DNA of 14,918 bases, taken from NCBI GenBank assembly GCA_035444405.1, contig DAOMOP010000092.1, positions 1 through 14,918 on the forward strand, in the 5' to 3' direction. The position numbers and the translations under genes were made by a program. Positions 1 to 6,624 of this stretch are shown piece by piece; positions within the stretch are counted from its first letter, which is position 1; each line of letters opens with the position of its first letter. The stretch is from DAOMOP01 sp035444405 (GTDB taxonomy: Bacteria; Pseudomonadota; Gammaproteobacteria; Burkholderiales; Rhodocyclaceae). The notes beneath the pieces are model-generated. The model did no database searches, was not told the origin of the DNA, and saw only the letters and a program-made list of their open reading frames with translations.

Positions 1-21
1 GGGCTGCCCCAGGACGGTTGC

Positions 22-61
22 TCACCCCCTCGGGGGGTGAAGCGGGGGCACGGACCCCCGC
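22..61. repeat. Two adjacent G/C hairpins at the left edge
   Basis: Bases 22-29 and 33-40 form a perfect 8-bp inverted repeat with a 3-nt loop. Bases 42-48 and 55-61 form a second 7-bp stem. No reading frame in 1-122 looks like a gene, so these may belong to the 3' region of a gene outside the window or be a small intergenic repeat. Neither has a clear T-run, so calling them terminators would be a guess. Confidence 0.35.
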
Positions 62-122
62 CCCGCGCCCGCGGCGCGGGCATTTCCTGCGGTCCGACGG
101 TTCGCGCCCATACGCGACACGC

Positions 123-166
123 AAACCGCCCGCCGATCGGGGGCGCAGCCCGAAGGCGGGCGGTTT
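123..166. terminator. Bidirectional rho-independent terminator
   Basis: A perfect 12-bp inverted repeat (arms 123-134 and 155-166) is flanked by A residues on its left and T residues on its right, so either strand reads as a G/C stem followed by a short T-run. It lies about 70 bp past the stop of the minus-strand transporter and is the natural end of that transcript. It could also stop any plus-strand transcript entering from the left. Confidence 0.8.
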
Positions 167-237
167 TCGCTGGCGCGGGCCGCGAGCCGAACCGGCGCGA
201 TTGCACCGTGTGCGGCGGGCGTCGCGCGCGGCGGCGC

Positions 238-1863
238 TTACATCAGATAGATCGCCAGCATGCAGGCGACCGCGAGGCCGGTCATCACCGGAATGAAGTT
301 GCGGCGCACCAGGTCGATCGGCTTCACGCCTGCGATGCCGGCGTCGGCCGCCACCCCGAAGGCCCACGCGCACAGCGTGCCGCCGCCCGCGAAGATCGCC
401 GCCACCTGGCCGAGCGAAGCGAGCACCGCGACGTTCACACCGGCCGCCCCGCCGAGCGAGCCGGCCAGGCCGCCCACGAGCGGCAGACCCGAGAAGCCCG
501 AGCCGTCCATGCCGGTCAGCAGGCCAATCAGCGCGATGCCGATCGCGAGCACGATGTCGTTGCCCTGGATGTAGGCGCCCATCACCTTGCCGAGATCGAA
601 CAGAAAGCCCGGCGTGCCCTCGCCGAGCACCGCGGCGGCGTGCTTCGGATGGCCGAGGAAGAAGAAGCCGGCGATCGGGATGATCGGCGCGAAGATCTTG
701 ATCGCGAAGAAAAAGCCCTCGCGCACGTGATCGACGATGCGCTCGAAGCAGCGCGTGCCCTCATGCAGACAGGTCGACAAGAGCAGCAGGATCACCGCGG
801 TGCCGCCGAGCAGCGCGGTCGCCGCGCCGCCGCGGATCGCCTGTGCCGGATCGAAGATCGCGCGATAGATCATCAGCGCCACGATCGAGAACAGCACCAT
901 CGGCACCATGATCGCGAACGCCTTGGCATACGGCCCGCGCACCTCGGGGTGGGAGACGAAGTTCTTGACGCCGTTGGCGACCGTTGCACCGGGCAGCATG
1001 CTCGGGCTCGCGCCGTCGGTGCCGCCGGCCATCGTCGGCGCGATACCGGCCGCGATCGCGCGCGGCTCGACCGCGTGCAGCTGCGCGGTGAAGCCGATCG
1101 GGTTCGCGACCGGCTGCGGCGCGAGCGGGGCGCCGACCGCCGGGGCGCCGTTGGTGCTGCCCGACATCAGATCGACCTTGTCGGCGCGCTCGAGCGTGCC
1201 GCGCCGCATGTCGCGACGCAGCATGAAGAACGCGACGCCGATCGACACGGCACCGACGGTGATCGAAAACAGCGCCGTGTAGGGCAGGATGTCGGTGGGC
1301 TGCAGGCCGGCCGAGGTTGCGGTGAGGCGCGTCGCGCCCTGGATCACGAGGTCGCCCGACAGCGCCATGCCGTGGCCGAACAGGTTGATTGCGACCGCCG
1401 CCCCCATCGCCGGCAGACCCACCTGCACCGCGATCGGGATCAGGATCACGCCGACCAGCGCGACCGCCGGGGTCGGCCAGAAGAACGACGCGGCGATGTA
1501 CATCGTCGCGCCGAGCACGAAGAAGGCCGACCACGGATTGACCATCAGCCGCTTGACCGGCGAGATCATCAGCACGTCGGCGCCCTGCGCCTGCAGCGAT
1601 TTGAGCATCGCGACCATCAGTGCGATCACCAGCATGATGTCGAAGAGCTCCTCGCCCGCGTTCAGGAACGCCTTGAACATCACCTGCACGCCGCCGACCA
1701 CGGTATTGACCGCGCCGTTGCCGCTCGCCGCAAGCAGTCCGAGGATCAAGATGCCGACAATCGACGGGATTACGACGTCCTTGCGGACGACGATCGACGC
1801 GAAGATCGCAACGATCACGCCCAGAAAGACCCAGTGTGAGGCCGTGAGTGCTACCGATTCCAT
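238..1863 (-). CDS. Polytopic membrane transporter, probable organic-anion permease
   Basis: This 541-residue integral membrane protein has many hydrophobic segments, for example around residues 11-25, 31-46, 73-88, 111-127, 133-150, 194-214, 316-334, 348-363, 387-403, 437-450, 476-494 and 523-540. They form two halves split by a hydrophilic linker at about 216-312 that is rich in Ala, Pro and Gly. The second half has a Gly-rich re-entrant-looking stretch (GMDGSGFSGLPLVGG, 451-465). The layout resembles the large ion-transporter group that includes citrate, gluconate and dicarboxylate permeases, but I cannot name the family or substrate. The ATG at 1863 has GGAG 8 nt upstream. A sigma-70-like promoter with a GTATAC site lies about 420 bp upstream, and the same site precedes the oxygenase operons, so substrate uptake for that pathway is the likely role (inference). 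A terminator follows at 123-166. Confidence 0.8.
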   Translation of the reverse strand: MESVALTASHWVFLGVIVAIFASIVVRKDVVIPSIVGILILGLLAASGNGAVNTVVGGVQVMFKAFLNAGEELFDIMLVIALMVAMLKSLQAQGADVLMISPVKRLMVNPWSAFFVLGATMYIAASFFWPTPAVALVGVILIPIAVQVGLPAMGAAVAINLFGHGMALSGDLVIQGATRLTATSAGLQPTDILPYTALFSITVGAVSIGVAFFMLRRDMRRGTLERADKVDLMSGSTNGAPAVGAPLAPQPVANPIGFTAQLHAVEPRAIAAGIAPTMAGGTDGASPSMLPGATVANGVKNFVSHPEVRGPYAKAFAIMVPMVLFSIVALMIYRAIFDPAQAIRGGAATALLGGTAVILLLLSTCLHEGTRCFERIVDHVREGFFFAIKIFAPIIPIAGFFFLGHPKHAAAVLGEGTPGFLFDLGKVMGAYIQGNDIVLAIGIALIGLLTGMDGSGFSGLPLVGGLAGSLGGAAGVNVAVLASLGQVAAIFAGGGTLCAWAFGVAADAGIAGVKPIDLVRRNFIPVMTGLAVACMLAIYLM

Positions 1864-2270
1864 CTGTCTGTCTCCAATGGTGTGTCGTGAAGCGGCCCGG
1901 CGAACCCGGCTGCGGCGCGTGCCCTTCCATGCCGCGGCGCTGGCCGCGTGCCACCGGGGGCGATGTCCGACCTAGATCGGGCACCCGGCCGGCGTCGATG
2001 GTGCTGGCGCGTTTGGCAACTCGCGTTGCGTCGGGAACCCAGGGGTTCCGCTTCGATTACTGGTGAAGTCCGCGGTGCTGCGGCCCCGGGAGCTTCACCG
2101 TGCTCGCCGGATCGGCGGGGTACTGCGTGAAAGGATTGCGGGAAATTCCTTCCTCGCGCCGTCTTCGCTTTCTTCGGGGCTGTCGTCGTAGCGGGTTGTC
2201 GAACGGGCGAATCGGGGCCGGGTGGCGCGCCCTGTCTGTCGAGGGCAGGAAACGACGCCCTTACTGCATT

Positions 2271-2307
2271 TGTGTACTTTGTATACGATCGGCTAGTGGC
2301 GCGTCAA
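2271..2307 (-). promoter_or_regulatory. Transporter promoter with overlapping GTATAC operator
   Basis: On the minus strand TTGACG (2302-2307) and TATACA (2280-2285) are separated by 16 bp, a good sigma-70 match. The -10 lies inside GTATAC (2281-2286). A degenerate partner, GTGTAC, is at 2272-2277. A repressor bound here would block RNA polymerase. The spacing between the two hexamers is 3 bp, compared with 1 bp in the other copies of this motif. Confidence 0.6.
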
Positions 2308-2586
2308 CTTCTTTTTTGCCTCGCGCGGACGCCCTCGCGGCGCATCACACGTCGGCCGGCGGCGCGGGCCTGCTGCCGCCCGCGACGCGGCGTGCAACGA
2401 CCCGAGCAGCTTCCCGTGATCTAGACGAAATCCACGAAAATACAAAGTGATGCGTGTGTATTCGGAGCGGCTGGCGTGCTGCCGTGCACGGGCGCGCCGT
2501 GCTGCGACGCCGCATCGGCGGCGCGTGCCGGGGGGCGCCGCGGCGGTGGCGCTCGCGGATTGGGCCGAGCTGGCGCCGGAGCGAGC

Positions 2587-2618
2587 TTTACAGGGCCTTT
2601 TGCTGTAGATAGTATACA
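2587..2618 (+). promoter_or_regulatory. TauE-pair promoter with overlapping GTATAC operator
   Basis: TTTACA (2587-2592) and TAGTAT (2610-2615) are spaced by 17 bp, giving a plausible plus-strand sigma-70 promoter about 100 bp before the first TauE gene. The -10 overlaps GTATAC (2612-2617), which sits in the imperfect dyad CTGTAGATAGTATACAG (2603-2619). The arrangement mirrors the sites before the transporter and HDO1. Confidence 0.55.
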
Positions 2619-2717
2619 GAAAACACCGGGAGCCCCTGGTGACCTGCCTGCCGCCGGGTTGCGCGCGCGTCCCTGCGATGCGTGCGGTCCGGCGGCCCGA
2701 CCGAAGGGGGAGCACCG

Positions 2718-3434
2718 TTGGCCATCGTCGATTATCTGGCCGTTTCGCTGGTCGTCTTTCTCGGCGCCTGCCTGCAGGGGGCCGGGGGCGTCGGGTTCGG
2801 CATGTTCGTCGCGCCGGTGCTCGCCTTGTGGCGGCCGGAACTGGTGCCGGGCCCGCTGCTCGTACTGGGCGGATTGCTGTCGCTGATGTCGGCGGTACGC
2901 GAGCGCGAGGCGATCGATTTTCGCGGCTTGCGCTACGCGCTGGCCGGCCGCATTCCGGCCTCGTTCGTCGGTGGGCTGGCCTTTGCGCTGTTGCCGCTCG
3001 CCTTGCTTTCGGTGGTTTTCGCGGTCCTGATCCTCGCCGCGGTGGCGTTGTCGGTGCTCGGCTGGCGGGTGCAGTCGTCGCCGCGCAATCTGTTCGTCGC
3101 CGGGCTCGCGTCGGGCTTCATGGGCACCATCACGTCGGTCGGCGCGCCGCCGATGGCCATCGTGATGCAGCACATCCCGCCGGCGCAGCTGCGCGCGACG
3201 ATCGGCGCGTTCTTCGTCGTCGGCGCGCTGATTTCGGTACTCGCGCTGGTATGGATCGGCCGCTTTGGCTGGACCGAGCTCAACTACGGTGTCGCGTTGC
3301 TGGTTCCGCTGGCGGTGGGCTTTGCGGTGTCGAACCGGTTGGTCGAGCGCATCAGCCGCGAGCAGGTGCGCGCGCTGGTGCTCGGCATGTCCGGATTCGC
3401 CGCCGCGCTGCTGCTGATGATGCAGCTGGTCTGA
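2718..3434 (+). CDS. TauE/SafE-family (TSUP) anion permease, first of a pair
   Basis: This 238-residue membrane protein belongs to the TSUP (TauE/SafE, formerly DUF81) family. Known members move sulfite, sulfoacetate, thiosulfate and other small anions across the inner membrane. It shows the two-repeat architecture: a Gly-rich first helix (LQGAGGVGFGMFVAPVLALW) and a matching second-half stretch (GLASGFMGTITSVGAPPMA), with hydrophobic helices between. I chose the TTG at 2718 because GGGGGAG lies 5 nt upstream and the hydrophobic N-terminus starts there. The in-frame ATG at 2682 would add 12 polar residues and lacks a good ribosome site. It lies 50 bp before a second TSUP gene and is probably cotranscribed with it. 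Substrate is unknown. Pairing with an oxygenase cluster under a shared motif hints at export of a released anion such as sulfite, or at substrate import. Confidence 0.82.
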   Translation: MAIVDYLAVSLVVFLGACLQGAGGVGFGMFVAPVLALWRPELVPGPLLVLGGLLSLMSAVREREAIDFRGLRYALAGRIPASFVGGLAFALLPLALLSVVFAVLILAAVALSVLGWRVQSSPRNLFVAGLASGFMGTITSVGAPPMAIVMQHIPPAQLRATIGAFFVVGALISVLALVWIGRFGWTELNYGVALLVPLAVGFAVSNRLVERISREQVRALVLGMSGFAAALLLMMQLV

Positions 3435-3484
3435 CACGCGGCGCGCCGGCGCGCGATGCGATTTTTCTGGAGAGGAAGAACAGC

Positions 3485-4279
3485 ATGGAGCAACTGATTC
3501 TGTACGTCGCCACCGGCGCCGTGATCGGCGTGATCGCCGGCCTGATGGGCATCGGGGGCGGCATCGTCGTCGTGCCGGTGCTGACGCTGATCTTCACGAC
3601 GCTGCATTTTCCGCACGAGCACCTGCTGCACCTCGCGCTCGGCACCTCGCTGGCGACGATCCTGTTCACGTCGGTGTCGAGCGTGCGCGCGCACCACGTG
3701 CGCGGTGCGGTGAACTGGGACGTGGTGAAGCAGCTCACGCCGGGCGTCCTCATCGGCACGCTGGCCGGCACGTGGGTCGCCGCACAGCTGACGACACCGA
3801 TGCTGAAGAGCATCTTCATCGTGTTCGCCTATTACGTGGCGGTGCAGATGCTGCTCAACGTCAAGCCCAAGCCGACCCGCCAGCTACCCGCCTCCGGCGG
3901 CCTGCTCGTGGCCGGCCACGCGGTGGGCGGCTTTTCGAGCCTGGTCGGCATCGGTGGCGGCACGGTGCTGGTGCCGCTGATGACGATGTGCAACGTCGCG
4001 ATGCACACGGCGGTCGGCACCGCGGCGGCGGTCGGCTTTCCGATCGCGCTGGCGGGCACGGCCGGTTACATCGCGAACGGCTTCGTCGCCGGCGGCCTGC
4101 CGGAATACAGCTTCGGCTATGTGTACCTGCCGGCCTTCGTCGGCATCGCGGTGACGAGCATGCTGACGGCGCCGCTCGGTGCCCGCCTCGCGCACGCGCT
4201 GCCGGTCGCGCAGTTGAAGAAGGTGTTCGCGGTGGTGCTGGTGCTGGTGGCCACGCGCATGTTGCTCGAGATCGTCTGA
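3485..4279 (+). CDS. TauE/SafE-family (TSUP) anion permease, second of a pair
   Basis: This 264-residue inner-membrane permease carries both hallmark repeats of the TSUP family, GIGGGIVVVPVL (22-33) and GIGGGTVLVPLM (155-166), one at the head of each half. About eight hydrophobic helices are visible. The ATG at 3485 is preceded by GGAGAGGAA at 7-nt spacing. It is a closer family match than its upstream partner and the two are not near-identical, so they are paralogues or subunits rather than a recent duplication. The next plus-strand gene is the GntR regulator, separated by an intergenic palindrome. Experimentally known TSUP proteins handle sulfite and sulfoacetate in sulfonate degradation, but the family is broad and the substrate here is not established. 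Confidence 0.87.
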   Translation: MEQLILYVATGAVIGVIAGLMGIGGGIVVVPVLTLIFTTLHFPHEHLLHLALGTSLATILFTSVSSVRAHHVRGAVNWDVVKQLTPGVLIGTLAGTWVAAQLTTPMLKSIFIVFAYYVAVQMLLNVKPKPTRQLPASGGLLVAGHAVGGFSSLVGIGGGTVLVPLMTMCNVAMHTAVGTAAAVGFPIALAGTAGYIANGFVAGGLPEYSFGYVYLPAFVGIAVTSMLTAPLGARLAHALPVAQLKKVFAVVLVLVATRMLLEIV

Positions 4280-4307
4280 ACACCGGCGCGGCGGCGGGCC
4301 GTCGCAG

Positions 4308-4331
4308 TGCACACTGCATGCAGTGTACAAT
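4308..4331. promoter_or_regulatory. Near-perfect palindrome before the GntR gene, probable autoregulatory operator
   Basis: Bases 4311-4326 (ACACTGCATGCAGTGT) are a perfect 16-bp palindrome. With flanks it reaches 22 bp (4308-4329) with one mismatched pair. A possible -10, TACAAT (4326-4331), overlaps its right end, but I see no good -35. The position about 140 bp before the regulator fits autoregulation. The sequence differs from the GTATAC dyads elsewhere, so it may bind another regulator or be a variant site. Confidence 0.5.
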
Positions 4332-4466
4332 GTGACGACCGGCCGGCGATCGCGTGCCTGCGGCCCGTATTAGTCCGGTTGTGGGCCGGCGCGCGTGCAC
4401 CGGGCGTCCGGCACGGCGGGGGCGCCCCGCGCGACGGCCGCATGACGTTTTTTTCGAGGTGCCACG

Positions 4467-5228
4467 ATGGATATCGACGATCTGACTACCGAAGAGACCT
4501 CCCCCGAGGTGCGCCGCGCGCGGCCGTTGGGCCGGACCCACTCGCCGTTGTGCGACCTCGTCACCGAGCAGTTGCGCGAGGCGATCCTGTCGGGCCGTTA
4601 CACGGCCGGCGAGCGCCTCGTCGAGGAGCAGCTCGCGCAGGAGTTCGCGGTGTCGCGCAATCCGATCCGCGAGGCCTTGCGCATCCTCGCCGCCGAGGGC
4701 CTGGTCGAGGTGCGTCCCCGCCACGGTGCGACGGTTGCGGTGATGTCGCACCAGGACATCTGCGAGATGATCGAGGTGCGCGCGACGCTCGAGGGGCTCA
4801 ATGCGCGGCTGGCGGCGCGCCGCCACGATCCGAAAGTCGTCGCGCGGCTCGAGCGCGTGCTCGAAAAGGGCCGCCGCCTGGCCGCCGGCGCCGCGCCGAA
4901 GGAGTTCATCGCGCTCAATGCGGAGTTCCACAACCTGCTCGCCGAGGCCGGCGGCAACAGCACGCTGGGCGAGATGGTGCGCTCGCTGCGCGACCGCACG
5001 GCGCTGATGTTCTCGCCGGTCGACAGCGTCGAAGCCGACCGCGTGTGGGCCGAGCACGCCGAGATCACCAAGGCCGTCATCGCCGGCGACGAGGAACTCG
5101 CGGCGCTGCTGGCGAGCCGCCACGTCGTGCGTGCCGGTGAGCGCCTGCTGCGCGAGAACGAGTGCAGCGACTGCGTGCGCGGCTTCCCGAAGGGCAAGCG
5201 GCCGCAGGGTTGCCCGAACGACGCCTGA
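4467..5228 (+). CDS. GntR-family transcriptional regulator, FadR/FCD subfamily
   Basis: This 253-residue DNA-binding regulator has an N-terminal winged helix-turn-helix at about 27-92 (recognition helix near VSRNPIREAL, 62-71; wing EVRPRHGATV, 81-90). An all-helical FCD effector domain follows at about 98-230. FCD domains usually bind a metal through Asp/Asn and three His and sense small organic acids. N151, H155, H197 and H219 are the likely equivalents, with Asn in the usual Asp position. The ATG at 4467 has GAGGT 6 nt upstream. The C-terminus has an unusual basic, Cys-containing tail after residue 230 (C233, C236, C249), which could bind metal or sense redox state. It sits between the transport genes and the oxygenase array and is the only regulator in the window, so it is the natural candidate for the GTATAC sites (inference). 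Confidence 0.9.
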   Translation: MDIDDLTTEETSPEVRRARPLGRTHSPLCDLVTEQLREAILSGRYTAGERLVEEQLAQEFAVSRNPIREALRILAAEGLVEVRPRHGATVAVMSHQDICEMIEVRATLEGLNARLAARRHDPKVVARLERVLEKGRRLAAGAAPKEFIALNAEFHNLLAEAGGNSTLGEMVRSLRDRTALMFSPVDSVEADRVWAEHAEITKAVIAGDEELAALLASRHVVRAGERLLRENECSDCVRGFPKGKRPQGCPNDA

Positions 5229-5284
5229 GACGGCGCCCGACGCCCCCGCAGGCGGCGCCGGCGTGCGCCCGTCCAAACGCGCAA

Positions 5285-5313
5285 AGGCCGCACCCCGGTG
5301 CGGGATGCGGCCT
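5285..5313. terminator. Terminator-like hairpin between convergent genes
   Basis: AGGCCGCA (5285-5292) and TGCGGCCT (5306-5313) form an 8-bp stem with a partly self-complementary loop. On the minus strand the stem is followed by TTTGCG, so it reads best as a backup terminator for the ferredoxin operon. It also lies 57 bp past the stop of the plus-strand GntR gene and could serve both. Confidence 0.55.
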
Positions 5314-5345
5314 CAAGACAGCCCGGTAGCAAGACAGCCCGGTAG
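5314..5345. repeat. Two tandem copies of a 16-bp repeat
   Basis: CAAGACAGCCCGGTAG occurs at 5314-5329 and again, perfectly, at 5330-5345. A decayed third unit (TAAGACGGC) follows. The repeat lies between the convergent GntR and ferredoxin A genes, directly next to the hairpin. It looks like simple slippage duplication in an intergenic space. No function is evident. Confidence 0.7.
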
Positions 5346-5411
5346 TAAGACGGCGTGAGGCAGCGCAGCCACGCCGGCCGCGCGCATGCCGGCGCGGCCG
5401 GCGTCGTGTCC

Positions 5412-5437
5412 GGCCCGCCCGGTATGCCCGGCGGGCC
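5412..5437 (-). terminator. Hairpin just past ferredoxin A stop
   Basis: GGCCCGCC (5412-5419) and GGCGGGCC (5430-5437) form a perfect 8-bp stem with a 10-nt loop, 10 nt beyond the ferredoxin A stop codon. There is no T-run, so it may stabilise the 3' end or act together with the hairpin at 5285-5313. Confidence 0.4.
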
Positions 5438-5447
5438 TGCCGAGCGG

Positions 5448-5801
5448 TCAGGCGCCCGCGCGGGCGACGATCAGTCCTTCGCGGTCGATGGCGGGCGCGG
5501 TGCGCGCACTGCGGGAGGTATCTTCCCAGGACACGCTGACGTCGCCCTTCACGAAGGTCTGGCAGGCCATGCGGAAGCCGTTGCGGATGTCGTCGGCGGA
5601 CAGGTGCTTGCGCTCCTTCGGCTTCACGGCATCGGTGTTTTCGATGCCCGTCTCGATGCGGCACTTGCAGGTGCCGCACAGTCCGCCGCCGCACTTGAAC
5701 GGAATGCCGCCTTTCTCGCGCAGCGACACCCTGAGCAGGTTGCTGTTTTCCGGGGCCGAGACGACCTTGTTGTCGTTGGTGACGAAGGTGATGTTGATCA
5801 T
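5448..5801 (-). CDS. [2Fe-2S] plant-type ferredoxin (ferredoxin A)
   Basis: This 117-residue soluble electron carrier has the plant-type cluster motif C37-x4-C42-x2-C45 (CGGGLCGTC) and a fourth ligand at C80 (RMACQ). An extra Cys (C47) follows the motif. A tail of about 25 residues after 92 is not part of the standard fold. The ATG at 5801 overlaps the stop of the upstream 109-residue gene (ATGA), implying translational coupling. An upstream TTG would add four residues and is less likely. It is the last gene of the HDO1 operon. The likely job is to pass electrons from the reductase at 10544-11542 to the HDO enzyme, or to serve the 109-residue protein (inference from context). Confidence 0.9.
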   Translation of the reverse strand: MINITFVTNDNKVVSAPENSNLLRVSLREKGGIPFKCGGGLCGTCKCRIETGIENTDAVKPKERKHLSADDIRNGFRMACQTFVKGDVSVSWEDTSRSARTAPAIDREGLIVARAGA

Positions 5802-6127
5802 GGCAGTTCCCAAGGTTCTGGCGGGGCTCGGTGGTCGGTCCGGCTCAGCACGAAGCTCTCGCCGCCGAAGCGGGCGAGCTCCTCGAGCTCGCGGCGTGCG
5901 TCCTCGACGGTGCGGAATTTCTGCAGGAATTTCGTCGAGATGCGGTTGACGACCGGCGGCGGGGTCTCGTCCTCGATGCGGATGCGGGCGTCGCCGTCGA
6001 ACTCGGCGATCACGAAGCGGGCCTTCTTGCGGCCGCAGAACAGGTAGTCCCAGGACTCGACGGGCGCGAGGCCCGCTTCCGGCTCGGTCCTGAATTCACC
6101 GACCTTGCTGGTCAGGATCACGTACAT
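5798..6127 (-). CDS. Conserved-looking protein of unknown function, coupled to ferredoxin A
   Basis: I do not recognise the family of this 109-residue protein. It is small, soluble and mixed in composition, with no signal peptide or membrane segment. It begins MYVILTSKVGEFRTE and has an aromatic/basic core (WDYLFCGRKKARFVIAEF, 26-43), one Cys (C31), a Pro-rich turn (55-58) and a helical stretch near 66-87 ending in acidic/Arg residues. The ATG at 6127 has AGAGGA about 11 nt upstream. Its stop overlaps the ferredoxin A start by 4 nt, so the two are probably made in step and may interact. Ferredoxin B lies 43 bp upstream. The tight packing between two ferredoxins suggests a role as small effector, assembly factor or ferredoxin partner of the oxygenase. 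This is inference from position only. Confidence 0.75.
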   Translation of the reverse strand: MYVILTSKVGEFRTEPEAGLAPVESWDYLFCGRKKARFVIAEFDGDARIRIEDETPPPVVNRISTKFLQKFRTVEDARRELEELARFGGESFVLSRTDHRAPPEPWELP

Positions 6128-6170
6128 GGCAATCGGTATCCTCTGGTTCGGGTGACGGAGGCGGGGCGCC

Positions 6171-6509
6171 TCACTTTGCGGCCGCGTCCGCAGCGGCGAG
6201 CGCCGGCGGCGTCCATTCGACGTCCTGCAGCAGCTCGATGTCCGCGTGCAGCCACAGCTGGCAGGTCAGGCGATAGCCCTCGGCGAGCTTGTCGCCGAGC
6301 TGCTTCTTTTCCTTCCAGTTCGGCGGCGGCAGGTGCTCGGCACCGGCGAGCACCTTGCACGCGCACTTCGAACACTTGCCCATGCCGCACTCGTAGCGCA
6401 GATGGGGATACGGAAACTGGCGGATCCCGGCCCTGACGACGAGGTTGGTGTTGTCCTTGACCTCGTCCTCGAAGACCTGGCCATTCTTGTGCAAGATCAC
6501 TTTCGGCAT
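6171..6509 (-). CDS. [2Fe-2S] plant-type ferredoxin (ferredoxin B)
   Basis: This 112-residue ferredoxin has cluster ligands C41-x4-C46-x2-C49 (CGMGKCSKC) plus C83 (RLTCQ), with an extra Cys at 51. It is clearly divergent from ferredoxin A: a longer insertion (57-80) precedes the fourth Cys, and it ends in an Ala-rich tail. The start is the ATG at 6509, with AGGA about 9 nt upstream; the longer open frame into the HDO1 gene is an artefact. It lies 119 bp after HDO1, in the same direction, and 43 bp before the unknown gene. Two different ferredoxins in one operon suggest either two electron steps or one carrier reducing and one repairing the oxygenase (inference). Confidence 0.88.
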   Translation of the reverse strand: MPKVILHKNGQVFEDEVKDNTNLVVRAGIRQFPYPHLRYECGMGKCSKCACKVLAGAEHLPPPNWKEKKQLGDKLAEGYRLTCQLWLHADIELLQDVEWTPPALAAADAAAK

Positions 6510-6527
6510 GGTGTGTCGTCCTGGCTG

Positions 6528-6552
6528 GCGCCGCGGCGCGGGGCCGCGGCGC
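6528..6552 (-). repeat. Strong hairpin between HDO1 and ferredoxin B
   Basis: GCGCCGCGG (6528-6536) and CCGCGGCGC (6544-6552) form a perfect 9-bp G/C stem with a 7-nt loop. In the mRNA it lies between the HDO1 stop and the ferredoxin B ribosome site. It has no T-run. It could protect the HDO1 message or lower expression of the downstream genes relative to the oxygenase. Confidence 0.45.
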
Positions 6553-6624
6553 TTGCCCGTTGTCCTCTGAATCCGGTGTGTCCGCGCCGTGCGGGCAAAC
6601 GGGCGGCGCGGGCGGCGTTTGGCA

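Larger units (their letters stand above)
1864..2717. other. Gene-free divergent control region
   Basis: I find no credible gene in these roughly 850 bp between the transporter and the first TauE gene. The open frames here are short, Arg/Ala-rich and lack family character. The region holds a minus-strand promoter with a GTATAC site (2271-2307), a plus-strand promoter with a GTATAC site (2587-2618), and a possible weaker element at 2440-2461. That element has ATACA/TGTAT ends and shares ACTTTGTAT, inverted, with the site at 2276-2284. The transporter mRNA would have an untranslated leader of about 410 nt (1864-2270). A small RNA or leader regulation is possible, but I see no recognisable riboswitch. 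Confidence 0.6.

Noticed and set aside
37..1839. 600-residue plus-strand frame across the transporter
   Set aside because: The product is Arg/His/Asp-rich with no domain pattern, typical of the opposite strand of a G+C-rich membrane-protein gene.
2639..4279. 546-residue fusion reading through both TauE genes
   Set aside because: The first half is the first TauE gene in the wrong frame (Arg-rich). Only the last 264 residues, from the ATG at 3485 with its own ribosome site, are real.
5314..5345. CRISPR or attachment-site interpretation of the 16-bp repeats
   Set aside because: The units are directly adjacent without spacers, only two copies are intact, and there are no cas or integrase genes.
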